From Rehmannia glutinosa (Eukaryota; Streptophyta; Magnoliopsida; Lamiales; Orobanchaceae), in NCBI GenBank assembly GCA_016081115.2, contig CM071935.1:50702680-50766679 (forward strand): DNA of 64,000 bases, in the 5' to 3' direction. The notes beneath the pieces are model-generated. The model was not told where the DNA came from. It was given only the letters and a program-made list of their open reading frames with translations, and searched no databases. The translations under genes and the position numbers were made by a program. Below, in pieces: positions 22,061 to 31,674 of this stretch; position 1 is the stretch's first letter; each line of letters opens with the position of its first letter.

Positions 22061-22440
22061 TTCGGTTGTGCTCTTTGCTAGCAGACATGTGCTTGGTGTA
22101 GCAGTTGACCAATCCACTACATACATGTTTTTCTGTCTTGATACTTGTAGCACAATTTTGTTTGATTCAACATCATTGATATGGTAAACTCCCATGTTGC
22201 ATCCTACATTGTAGCCCTTATCACAGAGTTGGTTGATGCTTAGCAGATTGAAATTTAGCCATTCAATATAGGCTACACCTATTAATTCTAGTCCATTTTT
22301 CTTTATGTATATTGTGCCTTTGATCTCCCCTGGGGCTTCATTTCCTACAAATATGACTTTAGCTCCTCTTATTTCCTTGAATCTTGAAAGATTTTTCTTG
22401 TTGCCTGTCATGTGTCTGGAACAACCAATATCCATGTGTC
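22061..22440 (-). pseudogene. S1-c protease
   Basis: The start reads MDIGCSRHMTGNKKNL, so the catalytic D-S-G has become D-I-G. This Ser to Ile change should abolish activity. The rest follows as in S1-b: RGAKVIFVGNEAPGEIKGT, LNFNLLSINQLCDKGY and RQKNMYVVDWSTATPSTC. The reading frame is otherwise fairly intact and runs on into integrase. Confidence 0.8.
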
Positions 22441-24955
22441 AGGTTCCTTGGCACTCAGTTGTTCCTTGAACCTGCAATCAAGGAAATTAGTTTTTAGGTA
22501 CCCATACTTGCTTGGGTCCGAGGGGTTAGCACTATAAGGTGATCCAACCAACCTATAGACAAATGGTCTGACTCTAAGATGTTGTCACCTATCAGTTCAA
22601 TAATCATAATCAATATTTGCAAATTGCTTGGGAGCTTTAGGCTCATACAACTGTCTATTTTGTTTGTATGCTTATGTGTGAGCTTGTGCATTTGCTTTCT
22701 TGAGATAGTAATGAAACTTTTGTGTATATTGGGCATTGTGCTTGGGTGCAAATGCATGCTGATAGTGGTTTCTCTGCCTTGGGAATGAACTGTTTTGAGT
22801 CTGAGGTCTTTGCCACTTGGGATTGAATCCCTTAGGACTTGGTTGATGTCTCATTACATTGTTCCAATCAGCTTGGCTGGGATAATTTATACCATTCCCA
22901 TCATATGATTTTCTTTGCTGGAACCATTTTTGGCAATTCTGTTTAGACTTCACATAATATTTTCTATTTGGAGTCTGTTGATGGACTCTTCTGAATTTAT
23001 TTTAGTTGTCCTTTCAACGTATTATGCTGGCTTTTTGCCTTTACTTTTGTATCCTAGGCCAGCATTGATGTGATTATGTTTGTGAGTGGATGTGGGTGCA
23101 ACATTTGGCACCTTGGATTTTTGGACTCCCTTATTATTTGAGGATCCTTTTTCCATTACCACTCTTGGAGCTTAGGCATGCACAAAGGAATTATATCATA
23201 TGCCTGTCTTATCTCCACTTTTCTTTTGTATCATTATAAGTTCATCCAATGATTTAGATGCCTTAGTGAATGATGTAATCACATTTTTCAAATCTTTTCC
23301 CCTCTTTTCTGTTACAGCTAAGTCAACTTGGATCTTAGCTATCTCAGCCTTCAGCTCTGTGTTCTCAGCAGCTATGTGACTTAGAGTACTCAGCTCCTTA
23401 GTCAACTGTGAGTTTTGGCTTTTGAGCTGGCTGTTTTCCTCATCTAAAAATGTGTGTGAGGTTTTTACATGCTCAAAAGCTTTTATCATTTTGCCTAATG
23501 AATCATAAACATCAGTGGGTGATGAAGTGTTTGTGTCACTATCAATATTATCAAAATTAGAATGAGATGAGTTAGAATGCACCTCATCTTCTTGATCTTT
23601 GGAGTCTTGTTCTTTGGCCATGAGGCATATCAAGGACTATTCTTCAGTGTTAGAGGAGTAATCCGCTTCACTGCTGTCTAACTCACCTAGTTCTTTGCAC
23701 TTGACTGTGTCAGCAGTTTCCGCAGCCAACATGGCTTTCTTATTTTCTTGTCTTCTCTCTTTGAAGACCTTTCTTTACTCCTCATTCATGTATTTGTTGA
23801 CTGGTGGATAGGGGGAGTAAACAACAAAATGTCCTGGTTTTTTGCAATTCCAACACAGGTTTTCAACTTTCTGGAAGTCAGCTCTTTTTGCTCTCTAATA
23901 TTCAGTCCTTTGATGGTCAGCTCTTTTGGGTAGTCTATCCTCCCTTTCTTTGGAAGGTGTTGAGTGTCTACTCGATGATTCACTCGTGTTCCTTTTGTAG
24001 TTCTTATTGAAGAACTTTTTGAACCTCTTTACCATAAGGGCAATCTCTTCCTGATCAATGGCTTCTTTGGATTCAGCTCTTTTGGACTCTCTAGCCATGA
24101 GTGCAGTTGTCTTGGGTACAACTGTCTTTTCTTGCTCCTTTCTTTTGAGCTCAAATTCATAAGCTTTAAGGTCTGAGAACAGCTCATGGTTGAATGTTCT
24201 TTTAAGGTCCATTGAATGTCTCAAAGCCATCACCTTCATTTCCCACTCAACTGGGAGTGACATGAGAATTTTCGTACACATTTTCTTCTGTGTATATTCC
24301 TTGCCTAGAGCTTAGAGCTCATTGGTTATCTTTATGAATCTGACATCTAGCTGATCCAGACTTTCACCTGCAAGAATTTTAAAATTTTCAAATTTTTTTT
24401 ACAGCAACAGTTAATTTAGTTTCTTTAATTTTATCAGATCCTTCACAAATTAAAGTAAGTTTCTCCCATATTTCTTTAGCCGTTCTATAGGATTTCACTT
24501 TGTTGAACATGGTTTTATCGAGGGCTTTATATAGAATATCCTTGGCAACATTGTCCAAGTTGTATCTTTTTCTATCCTCATTGGTCCACTCGCATCGTGG
24601 CTTTTCTACCATAGTAGGTCATTGTACAACAGGAGCAAAAGGAGCACCACGTGCAATAGGAGCTGCAGCAGCCTCTCCTTCAGGTGCATGCATCAGCATC
24701 AGCCTTAGGAGCAGAAGCCCTCACAGTTGTGCTCACCTTCATTATTTGTAGTGGCGCATCCTCAATGACGAACCACATTTCATCATGTAAGGATGAAGGG
24801 TGTGCCTGCATGCGTAATTTCCAGCCATCAAATTCTTCAATAGTAAACATAAGAATGCGAGTTAGATTTGCTTCAATGATAATAACTTGCTTTAAAAGAA
24901 AAGCTTTAAAAACTGCAAGTATTGTTTCTTTTGAAAATGAATGAGATCTAGTTCA
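22441..24955 (-). pseudogene. S1-c gag
   Basis: The usual start codon is replaced: ATTGAAGCAAAT where S1-d and S1-e have ATGGAAGCAAAT. In order it has EEFDGWKLRMQAH, TNEDRKRYNLDNVAKDILYK and EIWEKLTLICEGS (24612-24390), RHSMDLKRTFNHELFSDLKAYEFELK (24281-23895), the zinc knuckle region near 23850 (CVGIAKNQDILLF-type frame; knuckle in another frame), the coiled coil LDEENSQLKSQNSQLTKEL (23633-23196), and the basic Tyr/His/Gln-rich end (22953-22494). Many frameshifts. Confidence 0.75.
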
Positions 24956-24987
24956 GTAACCAGTGCGGAAGGCTCAATGAACCAACC

Positions 24988-24999
24988 GCTCTGATACCA
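24988..24999 (-). other. S1-c primer binding site (tRNA-iMet)
   Basis: The minus strand reads TGGTATCAGAGC two bases inside the LTR. This is complementary to the 3' end of initiator methionine tRNA, the usual copia primer. It is not a tRNA gene. Confidence 0.9.
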
Positions 25000-25001
25000 C
25001 T

Positions 25002-26113
25002 TGTAGGTCCCAAGGGGTGATAAGTAAAGTCTAGAGGGGGGGTTGAATAGACTTTGCCAACTTTTGATTTTACTCCTTTTTATAAATTCAGAGTAGACTC
25101 AAGTCAGCTGGGTCCTTGATGGATAGCTTAGTTTCCTTACACAGCAGAGTTTGCCACTCAACAGACACCACTGAGTTGTTGATAGTATAACTCAGCTGAT
25201 TCAGTTAACTTTTGGAATAATCAGTACACTTGGTTTTTAACAGTGGAAGACTTTCACCCTTAGTTTGAAATATGTTTTTCAACACTTGTTTTAAGCTTAG
25301 TTATTATCAGTTGACTTAGCAAATTAACAAATAACAATAATAATATCCACGAATTAACGTGTGCTGAATGTAAAAGACACAAGCAATTTTATAGTGGTTC
25401 GAGTTTCCTTCGAGGTTATGCTTGAGGATATGATTTGAATACTTGAGAGAGTTTATGCTTTAATTGCTTGATTTCTCTTGTGTGTCTCAAATTACATAAG
25501 TTGCTTGGGTGACCGTCTCAGCTTTTTATATTGTCAGTTTGAAAATGTGTCCGTTGAAGATATAGATGCATTTTCAGACTCCACTTCATGGTCATTGGCT
25601 TGTCTTGCAGTTTTGATGTATGATGTACCTTGGATTTCATGCTCTGCAGCCCTTCCTTAAACTCTACAGGTTTTCAGGTACATCTCATTGGCTCTACTCT
25701 TTTAGCAAAATAGCTTTAAGGTAGGCAGTTTGACACAGTCATATTTCCAGCAAACACTTGACTTTGCTTGAACAACGGATCTCTTCAGATTTCTTTGATC
25801 CTTTTTGATGCATAACACCTTTGATAATCAACTCCAATGATCTTGGAATGACTTTGCTTTCAGTCAATTGACTAAGACAACTTTTCTGTCACTTGACTGA
25901 TACTTGACTTCACTTCACTCAGCTACCATACAACTGGGTCTTCTCTTCAATCTTCAGTCGAGTCCTGCAATCTTCAACTTGGTTGCTTTTACTTAGCTTA
26001 CAAATTCATATCTATTACAAGTTGATTTACAATTGAATTGGGATGCCAACTTCCTAGTCTAAGTTTTACATGGTATCATCAAAATCTATTACATTAATTT
26101 CCAAAAAGTAACA
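25002..26113 (-). repeat. S1-c 5' LTR (internally deleted)
   Basis: The plus strand begins TGTAGGTCCCAAGGGG and ends TTTCCAAAAAGTAACA. At 1112 bp it is about 440 bp shorter than other S1 LTRs; the missing part corresponds to the middle of the LTR. The outer end abuts ATTAGCATAG. Confidence 0.85.
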
Positions 26114-26178
26114 ATTAGCATAGATATAATATCTCAGGAGCGCTGAAAAGTATTAGTAATCAATTTGAAAAGTATTAA
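26114..26178. repeat. Target-site array AAAAGTATTA, first copy
   Basis: Sixty-five bases hold two AAAAGTATTA motifs and end with ATTAA, the target duplication of S1-d. The same sequence, nearly unchanged, is at 31611-31674. With the LTR removed, it continues at 41704. Confidence 0.8.
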
Positions 26179-27744
26179 TGTTAGGAAATTTATTGTTTAG
26201 ATTTTGATGAATGCCATGTAAAACTTAGAATAGGAAGTTGGCACCCCATTCTTGTTGTAAAATGCATTGTAATAAATAGGGTGATCAAGCCGAGTTAGTC
26301 GCCTACGCTCAAACATGTAAGAAGACAACCGGAGAACTAGAAGGAAGACTCATTTGTGAGACACTGACTAAGTATGGCAAAGAAGAGTAGACGGGAACTC
26401 TATCAAGAAGCGGTGAGATGCGGTGAGTGGAGTATCAGTCAAGTCAACTCAAGAAGAGCAAGTCTCAAGTTGAAGTGTGAGAAGAGTCATCCAATGATTG
26501 GAAGCTGACTCTAAGTCACCTGGGGAAAGCAAAGAAATGCAGTCAAGTCGAGATAACTGAAAAAGTTCCGTTGCACATAAATCTAGAGAATTACTTAAAC
26601 AAGTAATATCTCCATACTACCTTTCTCGAAATGCTCAGTCCCAGAAGCGTGCAAAAGGAATTAACCAATGGGAAGCACTACACCGTGTCAGAACTCTGAA
26701 AAGTTGGAGAACAATTCATACGAGGAAATGGCAATTCCAAGGACTGCAACAAGACAAGCCAACGACTGCAAGTGACTTTAAAAAATAAGCCTATCTCTTC
26801 AACGGGCAAATTTTTTGAAAGATCAATATAAAAGGCTGAGGAGTTTATTTGAGAAGCAGAGATTAAGGAACTAAGAAGACCAGAACCAAAAACGTTCAAG
26901 CAATTATTAGAAAATCTGAAATATTCTCAATCATCAAGCCTACACTACGAAGAACATCAATCCAACACTCACCTGTGAAGGAAAGATAACTTCAATCAGT
27001 TGAAGAGGAAAATACTAAAAAATTAAGGGGTCTACACTCCACGAAGGATTGTAGGAAGGTTCAGGGTCAAACCAAGTCTTGAGCTTTTGGAGGGCTTCGT
27101 GATCAAATCCAAAGAGCTTGAGCAAGTGAGTCATGTAGTAGCAAGGCAAGCGCCTGTGAAGAAGCCGAGTCGCACGAGAAGCCGGTGAGTGATCAAGGCG
27201 TCTCGGATCGAGTCCCAAAGGATCAAGTCACGTGTGTGATCAAGACTTGTATCCGGATCTGTTACCACTTTGTATCTTGATCAATACCTAGTGGATTCCT
27301 CCCCAGGAGTTGGAGAAGAGAGGAGTAGAAGAATTACCCCATCTTCGAACCTCTATAAAAATTTTATTGTGTCATTTACATTTCAAAGATTTTAATTCAT
27401 GCATCTTAATTGTTTAAAATCTTTGATAAATTTGCTATCCACTTGATAATTTCTAAGTACTAAATCAAGCATTAAATCCTTGCTTAATCAAACTTAAGGG
27501 TGTTAAGTCTTCCGCTGAAAACAAACCACAGTTGAGTTAATTTAGACTTAATTTGAGTTATTCCATCAACACTCGGTTGAGTCCGTTGAGAGACTAACTC
27601 TCGATTATCTAAATCATTTGTACACCAAGGACACAACTGTGTAGTATCAACTCTGAATATTTAAAAGGACTAAATCGAAAATTTGGTAAGGTTTATTCAA
27701 CCCCCCCCTTCTAAACCTTACACTTACACCCCTTGGGACCTACA
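26179..27744 (+). repeat. S1-d 5' LTR
   Basis: A 1566-bp LTR begins TGTTAGGAAATTTATT and ends CTTGGGACCTACA, followed by a perfect primer site. The five bases before it are ATTAA (26174-26178). A near-identical LTR of 1567 bp, after removal of a nested element, is at 31675-41703. Short minus-strand ORFs inside, such as 26678-26899, are noncoding; the same ones recur in the second copy. Confidence 0.9.
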
Positions 27745-27746
27745 AG

Positions 27747-27758
27747 TGGTATCAGAGC
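27747..27758 (+). other. S1-d primer binding site (tRNA-iMet)
   Basis: TGGTATCAGAGC starts two bases after the LTR end, the standard copia spacing. It is a perfect match to the other S1 and S2 primer sites. Confidence 0.95.
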
Positions 27759-27871
27759 GGTTGGTTCATTGAGCCTTCCGCACTGGTTACTGAACTAGAT
27801 CTCCAAACTTTTCAAAGTTTGCTTTAGCACTTAAACTTTCAAAACTCTTTTTATCATTAAAAGTTATTATC

Positions 27872-27932
27872 ATGGAAGCAAATTTGACACGCATTCCTAT
27901 GTTGACCATTGAAGAATTTGATGATTGGAAGC
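27872..27932 (+). pseudogene. S1-d gag, first 20 codons only
   Basis: ATG at 27872 gives MEANLTRIPMLTIEEFDDWK, the same start as S1-e. After the Trp codon the sequence leaves the family (GCAAAAATATATAAAAGG) and enters Tat-1. The rest of gag and all of pol are absent, so S1-d is a 5' stub. Confidence 0.85.
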
Positions 27933-27950
27933 AAAAATATATAAAAGGTG

Positions 27951-28407
27951 TGACACACAGAAATATAAACGTGCGTAACGTATGTTTATTTCTGGCTAAT
28001 TCTGCCTTTTTTGCATAATGCCGAGTCGGATTATTGGGGTCGGTCTTTCTTACAATTGCTTTTCCTTTTTCTTTTTTCTCCTTCCTTTCAATCTCTCTCT
28101 ATCAGCCTTTTTATACCCCTTGAGTTAGTTGGTTTACAATAGTCATCTTTGCACTAACTATTCATTAATTAATAAAATAACTAAAGAAAGACACATGTCC
28201 CTCTCTAATCAAGGCTTTGTCGGTCAAAACTTGCCACTTGTCGACTGTTTATAATTCTCGACATGTGGCGTTTCGATACCAATAAAGTGTTAAGCATGGA
28301 CATGTGATTATTTTTATGAGTTTGTCGCGCATGCGTTTCCCGTCGAAATTTGGGCTCGGGGCTCGGGGCTCGGGGCTCGGCGGCCGTGCTGCGGTTGGGC
28401 TCGGTAG
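27951..28407 (-). repeat. Presumed 3' LTR region of Tat-1
   Basis: No ORF is supported here. The left edge starts TGTGACACAC, as an LTR end should, but the inner edge is not identified. It includes four tandem GGGGCTCG octamers near 28352-28380. Because there is only one copy, the LTR length cannot be fixed. Confidence 0.35.
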
Positions 28408-28476
28408 TGGGCGAGCCCAATCCATAACGTGTCGCCGAGCACCATTGCTGACGTCACCCGCAGATCGCTTACTCGG

Positions 28477-29912
28477 ATGTGTGTTGAACTGATGATGTGG
28501 ATTAATTTCCCCCAGCTGTCTCCAGGGGAGCAGCCGGCGAGAACTGAGCGAGTTGCGCTGTCTCCTGTGACGGCTAGTCCTGTGGGCAGATCATCTGCGC
28601 CCGTAGGGCAGACATAGACTCCAGAGTCGCCGAGTGCGGCTGCCGTTCGAGGTAAACATTTGTGTTTTTCACATTTCCTTTTGAAATGTCTTTTTGTTTT
28701 CTTTTGATCTTCTAACGGTGGTTGCTTTGTGCAGGGTGTGGCTTGGATTTGCGTGCACGCCTTCGCAGCGTGAGGAACACGGCCGCGCGGCGAACTCGGG
28801 CGGCTGCTGATCAACCTGCGGATGTGGAGGCGGCTCGGAGAGAAGATATCCGGGCCGGTAAACGTCCTGCTGATGGAGTGCCAGAGGCGGTGCAGCCTCC
28901 TCTTCAAAGGAGAAGAGGAGGAATTGTGATAGAGGAGCCTGATCAGACTGAAGGGGTTGGTCGAACGGTGCCCGAACATCCCCGAAGGCCCCGAAGAGAG
29001 GGAGGTCCGCGAACTTTCTCGGATGACCTCGGCAGGAAGGTCACTTCATCCCTCCAAGTCAAGTGAGGGATGAGTATTACGAGGGAATGATTGGACTACG
29101 CCCTCGATGGTTTGTGGAATTCGTTCGATGTGCCACGCCAACAGAGGAGCAATCGAGAGTCTTACCGGAGGCAGGTCGGGCCGCGATGAGTGTCCCAGCT
29201 CGTGCCTGGACAAAAGGCATCGAGCAATTCTGTTCGGAGACTAGCTTCGAAGAACAAATTCAGTATGCCATGGCAATGTCTGGGCGGATGATTGGGCTCT
29301 TATGGCATGCGGTTGGGAACTCGCGAGCTAGAGAAAAAAATATGCCGACCTGGAAAGGCGGCACGGGGATCCGCAAGAGGCCTATGCTACCCTCCAAGGG
29401 TACAAGAATCGTTCAAGACTCAAGCGGATGAGGCTACGGCTCGGGCCAACTCCGAGAGAAAGCTGCTGCGAGGGCCGAGGCGAGCAAGATCCGGCCCCGC
29501 AGGTGAAGAAGAGCTTAGGCTAAGGTTGCCGAGCCGAACGTGTTGCCACCGCTTTGGCGGTCAGGAAATGGAGAGGCGTCTAGCCGATGTGCGCAGGGAG
29601 GTTGAAGAAACTGCCCGTCGGCAAACTGAGGAAGTTCGCAGACAGGCCGTTGAAGCTTACAAAGACTCCGAGGAGTATGCATTCATGTTAACTTGTGGCC
29701 ACGCGACCAACCTCAGAGAAATTCTTGATTTAGTTAAGGGCGGGCGTACTGTTGCTCAGCTTGAGGAAGTTCTAGTTCTCCTGGAGGCTGATCTCGATAC
29801 CCTTCGGCCGAACTTTGCCGAGGCTCCTAATGCTCAGGGCTCTCCTCCTCCGGACGTGGAAGAAGTCGCCTCTAGAAGTGCCGTCGAAATTCCGCCCCCT
29901 GCTCAGTCTTGA
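28477..29912 (+). pseudogene. Tat-1 antisense extra ORF (aORF), two exons
   Basis: Exon 1 (open from 28408, first ATG at 28477) runs to 28651 with one TAG at 28615. An 83-bp GT-AG intron (28652-28734, GAG/GTAAAC to TTTGTGCAG/GG) follows. Splicing joins codon phase exactly to the exon 2 frame (28735 onward, CGLDLRARLRS). Exon 2 is Arg/Glu-rich, with frameshifts near 29060 and 29330. It includes EYYEGMIGLRPRWFVEF, then a coiled coil (RRLADVRREVEETARRQTEE, AVEAYKDSEEYAF) and ends at TGA 29912. This fits the antisense ORF of Tat elements, whose role is unknown. It is on the strand opposite pol. Confidence 0.6.
28652..28734 (+). other. Probable intron in the Tat-1 aORF
   Basis: GTAAAC donor, T-rich body and TTTGTGCAG acceptor. 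Its removal leaves one nucleotide from exon 1 plus two from exon 2 to complete a Gly codon, keeping both long frames in register. Eighty-three bases is a normal plant intron size. Confidence 0.55.
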
Positions 29913-30179
29913 CGTTTCTCTTTTCGTTTACATGCTTTCATATGTACCCATATGTAGGTAATTCGGCTTCGTGCCTCAAGATGTAATGGGCTCTGGCCTC
30001 CCTTATGCAAATACTTTTGAAGTAGAAATGAATTGTTATTTTCTTCACCTGTGTATGTGTTTCAAGCTTTTTGTATATGCTTGGCTCTTTTCCTTTTTGT
30101 AAGATTGTCGCCTGTCTTCTTTTTCCTTTTATATTCCCAAGTACGGGGCTCGGTTCCCAATGCTTCTGAATAAGGGGCT
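29913..30179. other. Noncoding stretch after the Tat-1 aORF
   Basis: About 270 T-rich bases without an ORF lie between the aORF stop and the minisatellite. They probably form the aORF 3' untranslated region; no clear polyadenylation signal was identified. Confidence 0.4.
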
Positions 30180-30600
30180 TTACTCGCCTTAATTGATTCT
30201 TGTACTCGGTATATAAACCTGACCTTTATTTTGTATTTGAAAATTGGTGTATAAACCGAGTCTTTGTTTTGTGCTCGGTGTGTACATCGAGTCTTTATTT
30301 GGTGCTCGGTGCGTAACCAAGTTTTGGTATTGTGCTCGGTGCGTAATCGAGTCTTTGTATTGTGCTCGGTGCGTAACCGAGTCTTTATTTTGTGCTCGGT
30401 GCGTAACCGAGTCTTTATTTTGTGCTCGGTGCGTAACCGAGTCTTTATTTTGTGCTCGGTGCGAATCGGAGTCTTTATTTGGTGCTCGGTGCGTAACCGA
30501 GTCTTTATTTGGTGCTCGGTGCGTAACCGAGTCTTTATTTGGTGCTCGGTGCATAACCAAGTCTTGGTATTGTGCTCGGTGCGTAACCGAGTTGCAAAGG
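30180..30600. repeat. 30-bp minisatellite in Tat-1
   Basis: About 13 to 14 tandem copies of a 30-bp unit containing CTCGGTGCGTAACCGAG, a six-base inverted repeat with a five-base loop, then TCTTTATTTTGTG. Copies differ at a few bases. As 30 is a multiple of three, long open frames arise on both strands; these are not genes. Tandem repeats here are typical of Tat elements. Confidence 0.95.
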
Positions 30601-30768
30601 ACGTACCTGAGATGACGTCTCGGCCTTCAGCTTAAGCCGAGGCGATTCTTAATATCCTCGGCACATAGCCGAGGTGAGTAAAAACTTCATTTCCCTTTAG
30701 AGAGCTCACGAAATATCAGATGAAAGGGTAATTCCAAGTAATCATATCTGGATCATATACCGAGATCT
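30601..30768. other. Spacer between minisatellite and Pol stop
   Basis: It contains another inverted repeat, CCTCGGC-ACATA-GCCGAGG near 30655-30675, in the same CTCGG/CCGAG style as the minisatellite. No ORF. Confidence 0.5.
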
Positions 30769-31610
30769 TTATTGATAATACCGTTTCAGGTATGCTACAT
30801 TCCATGGATGCATAAATTTTTCTCCACTCAAATATTCCAGCTTGTACGCCCCACCAGATAAGACGTGGCTGACCTGAAATGGGCCCTCCCAGGTCGGCTT
30901 CAATGGGCTAGGTTGAACGCCCGTTATCTTTTTCAACACAAGATCGCCGACCTGAAATCTTCTTTCCTTTACTTTCGAATTGTAGTACCTTTCACTCCTT
31001 TGTTTATACACTGCATTTTTCATCTCGGCAATGCACCTTTTTTCTTCGAGAGATCTAGCTCGGCTCGGGAGCGCCTCGTTTGATTTTCTTCAAAATTTGC
31101 AATTCAAGGTAGGGGCTCCAATCTCAACAGAATCACCGCCTCGGCTCCATAAGCTAAAGAAAAAGGTGTTTCTCTAGTGGCCGCTCGATGCGTCGTTCTG
31201 TATGACCATAGTACACCGGGTAGTTCCTCCGGCCAATTACCTTTAGACTCCTCCAATCTCGCCTTCAAGGTATACTTAAGTATTTTATTAACGGCCTCAA
31301 CTTGTCCGTTCGACTGGGGATGGTATGGAGTTGAGAAATAGTTTTTGATGCGGAAACCTTCGCAAAAATTTCGAAACCTACAGATAATAGATTTCCATAC
31401 AAAGCTCACAATCTTTTCCTCATCTATTTTCGCCAGAGGCTCCGCCTCGGCCCATTTTGTGAAATAATCCACCGCCACAATGGCATATTTGACGCCCCCT
31501 TTGCCAGTGGGGAGTGGTCCGATGAGGTCCATCCCCCATTTGGCAAACGGCCATGGTCTAAATACGGAGGTAAGTTGCTCAGGATGATATCTAACCTGCG
31601 GCGCAAACCT
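30769..31610 (-). pseudogene. Tat-1 integrase and Pol C-terminus
   Basis: The product begins mid-integrase: WGMDLIGPLPTGKGGVKYAI, VAVDYFTKWAEAEPLAK, then ICRFRNFCEGFRIKNYFSTP, HPQSNGQVEAVNKILKYTLK and FSLAYGAEAV. After a frame break near 31100 comes KNAVYKQRSERYYNSKV, FQVGDLVLKK, WEGPFQVSHV and NVAYLKRYYQ, ending at 30769. Usual gypsy integrases have about 20 residues with the second catalytic Asp (in S/T-D-N-G) between CRF and the FC..GI..; these are missing here in frame, so the DDE triad is broken. The start is truncated at 31610. Confidence 0.85.
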
Positions 31611-31674
31611 TTAGCATAGATATAATATCACAGGAGCGCTGAAAAGTATTAGTAATCAATTTGAAAAGTATTAA
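31611..31674. repeat. Target-site array, second copy
   Basis: Sixty-four bases repeat 26115-26178 almost exactly, including the terminal ATTAA before the LTR. On the left it abuts mid-integrase sequence of Tat-1, whereas copy one abuts the end of the S1-c LTR. Confidence 0.85.

Larger units (their letters stand above)
18346..26113 (-). mobile_element. S1-c: Sirevirus, 5' LTR to xORF
   Basis: A minus-strand S1 copy has its 5' LTR at 25002-26113, a primer site at 24988-24999, then leftward gag, protease, integrase, RT, part of RNase H, and the xORF. Its 3' end is lost at an inverted junction with S1-b. A 1.24 kb deletion fuses RNase H to xORF at 19703-19709. The bases outside the LTR are ATTAG; the matching copy is absent. 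Confidence 0.85.
27951..31610 (-). mobile_element. Tat-1: 3' half of a Tat-lineage Ty3/gypsy element
   Basis: Minus strand from right to left: integrase, Pol C-terminus, a 30-bp minisatellite, an ORF in antisense orientation, and a presumed 3' LTR whose outer edge would be TGTGACACAC at 27951. An antisense ORF plus tandem repeats between integrase and the 3' LTR is characteristic of Tat-lineage elements such as Grande and Retand. The 5' part is missing; integrase is cut at 31610. Confidence 0.7.

Noticed and set aside
2737..26113. Treating S1-a and S1-c as the two ends of a single element
   Set aside because: Both contain the same xORF domain, and the outer flanks (CACCG and ATTAG) do not match.
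26678..26899. 73-codon minus-strand ORF, repeated at 32173-32394
   Set aside because: It is inside both copies of the S1 LTR and is conserved only because the LTR is duplicated.
27747..27758. Possible tRNA gene, because of TGGTATCAGAGC
   Set aside because: It is a primer binding site complementary to a tRNA end; there is no cloverleaf around it.
28314..28979. 221-codon minus-strand ORF
   Set aside because: It lies antisense to the aORF exons and across the intron; composition is driven by the GC-rich aORF. No domain seen.
30180..30600. CRISPR-like array of regular 30-bp repeats
   Set aside because: Units are directly adjacent with no unique spacers, and the setting is a plant retrotransposon.
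30189..30635. Three overlapping 123-codon open frames on both strands, repeating TESLFCARCV or THRAPNKDS
   Set aside because: They are an artefact of the 30-bp tandem repeat, whose length is a multiple of three.
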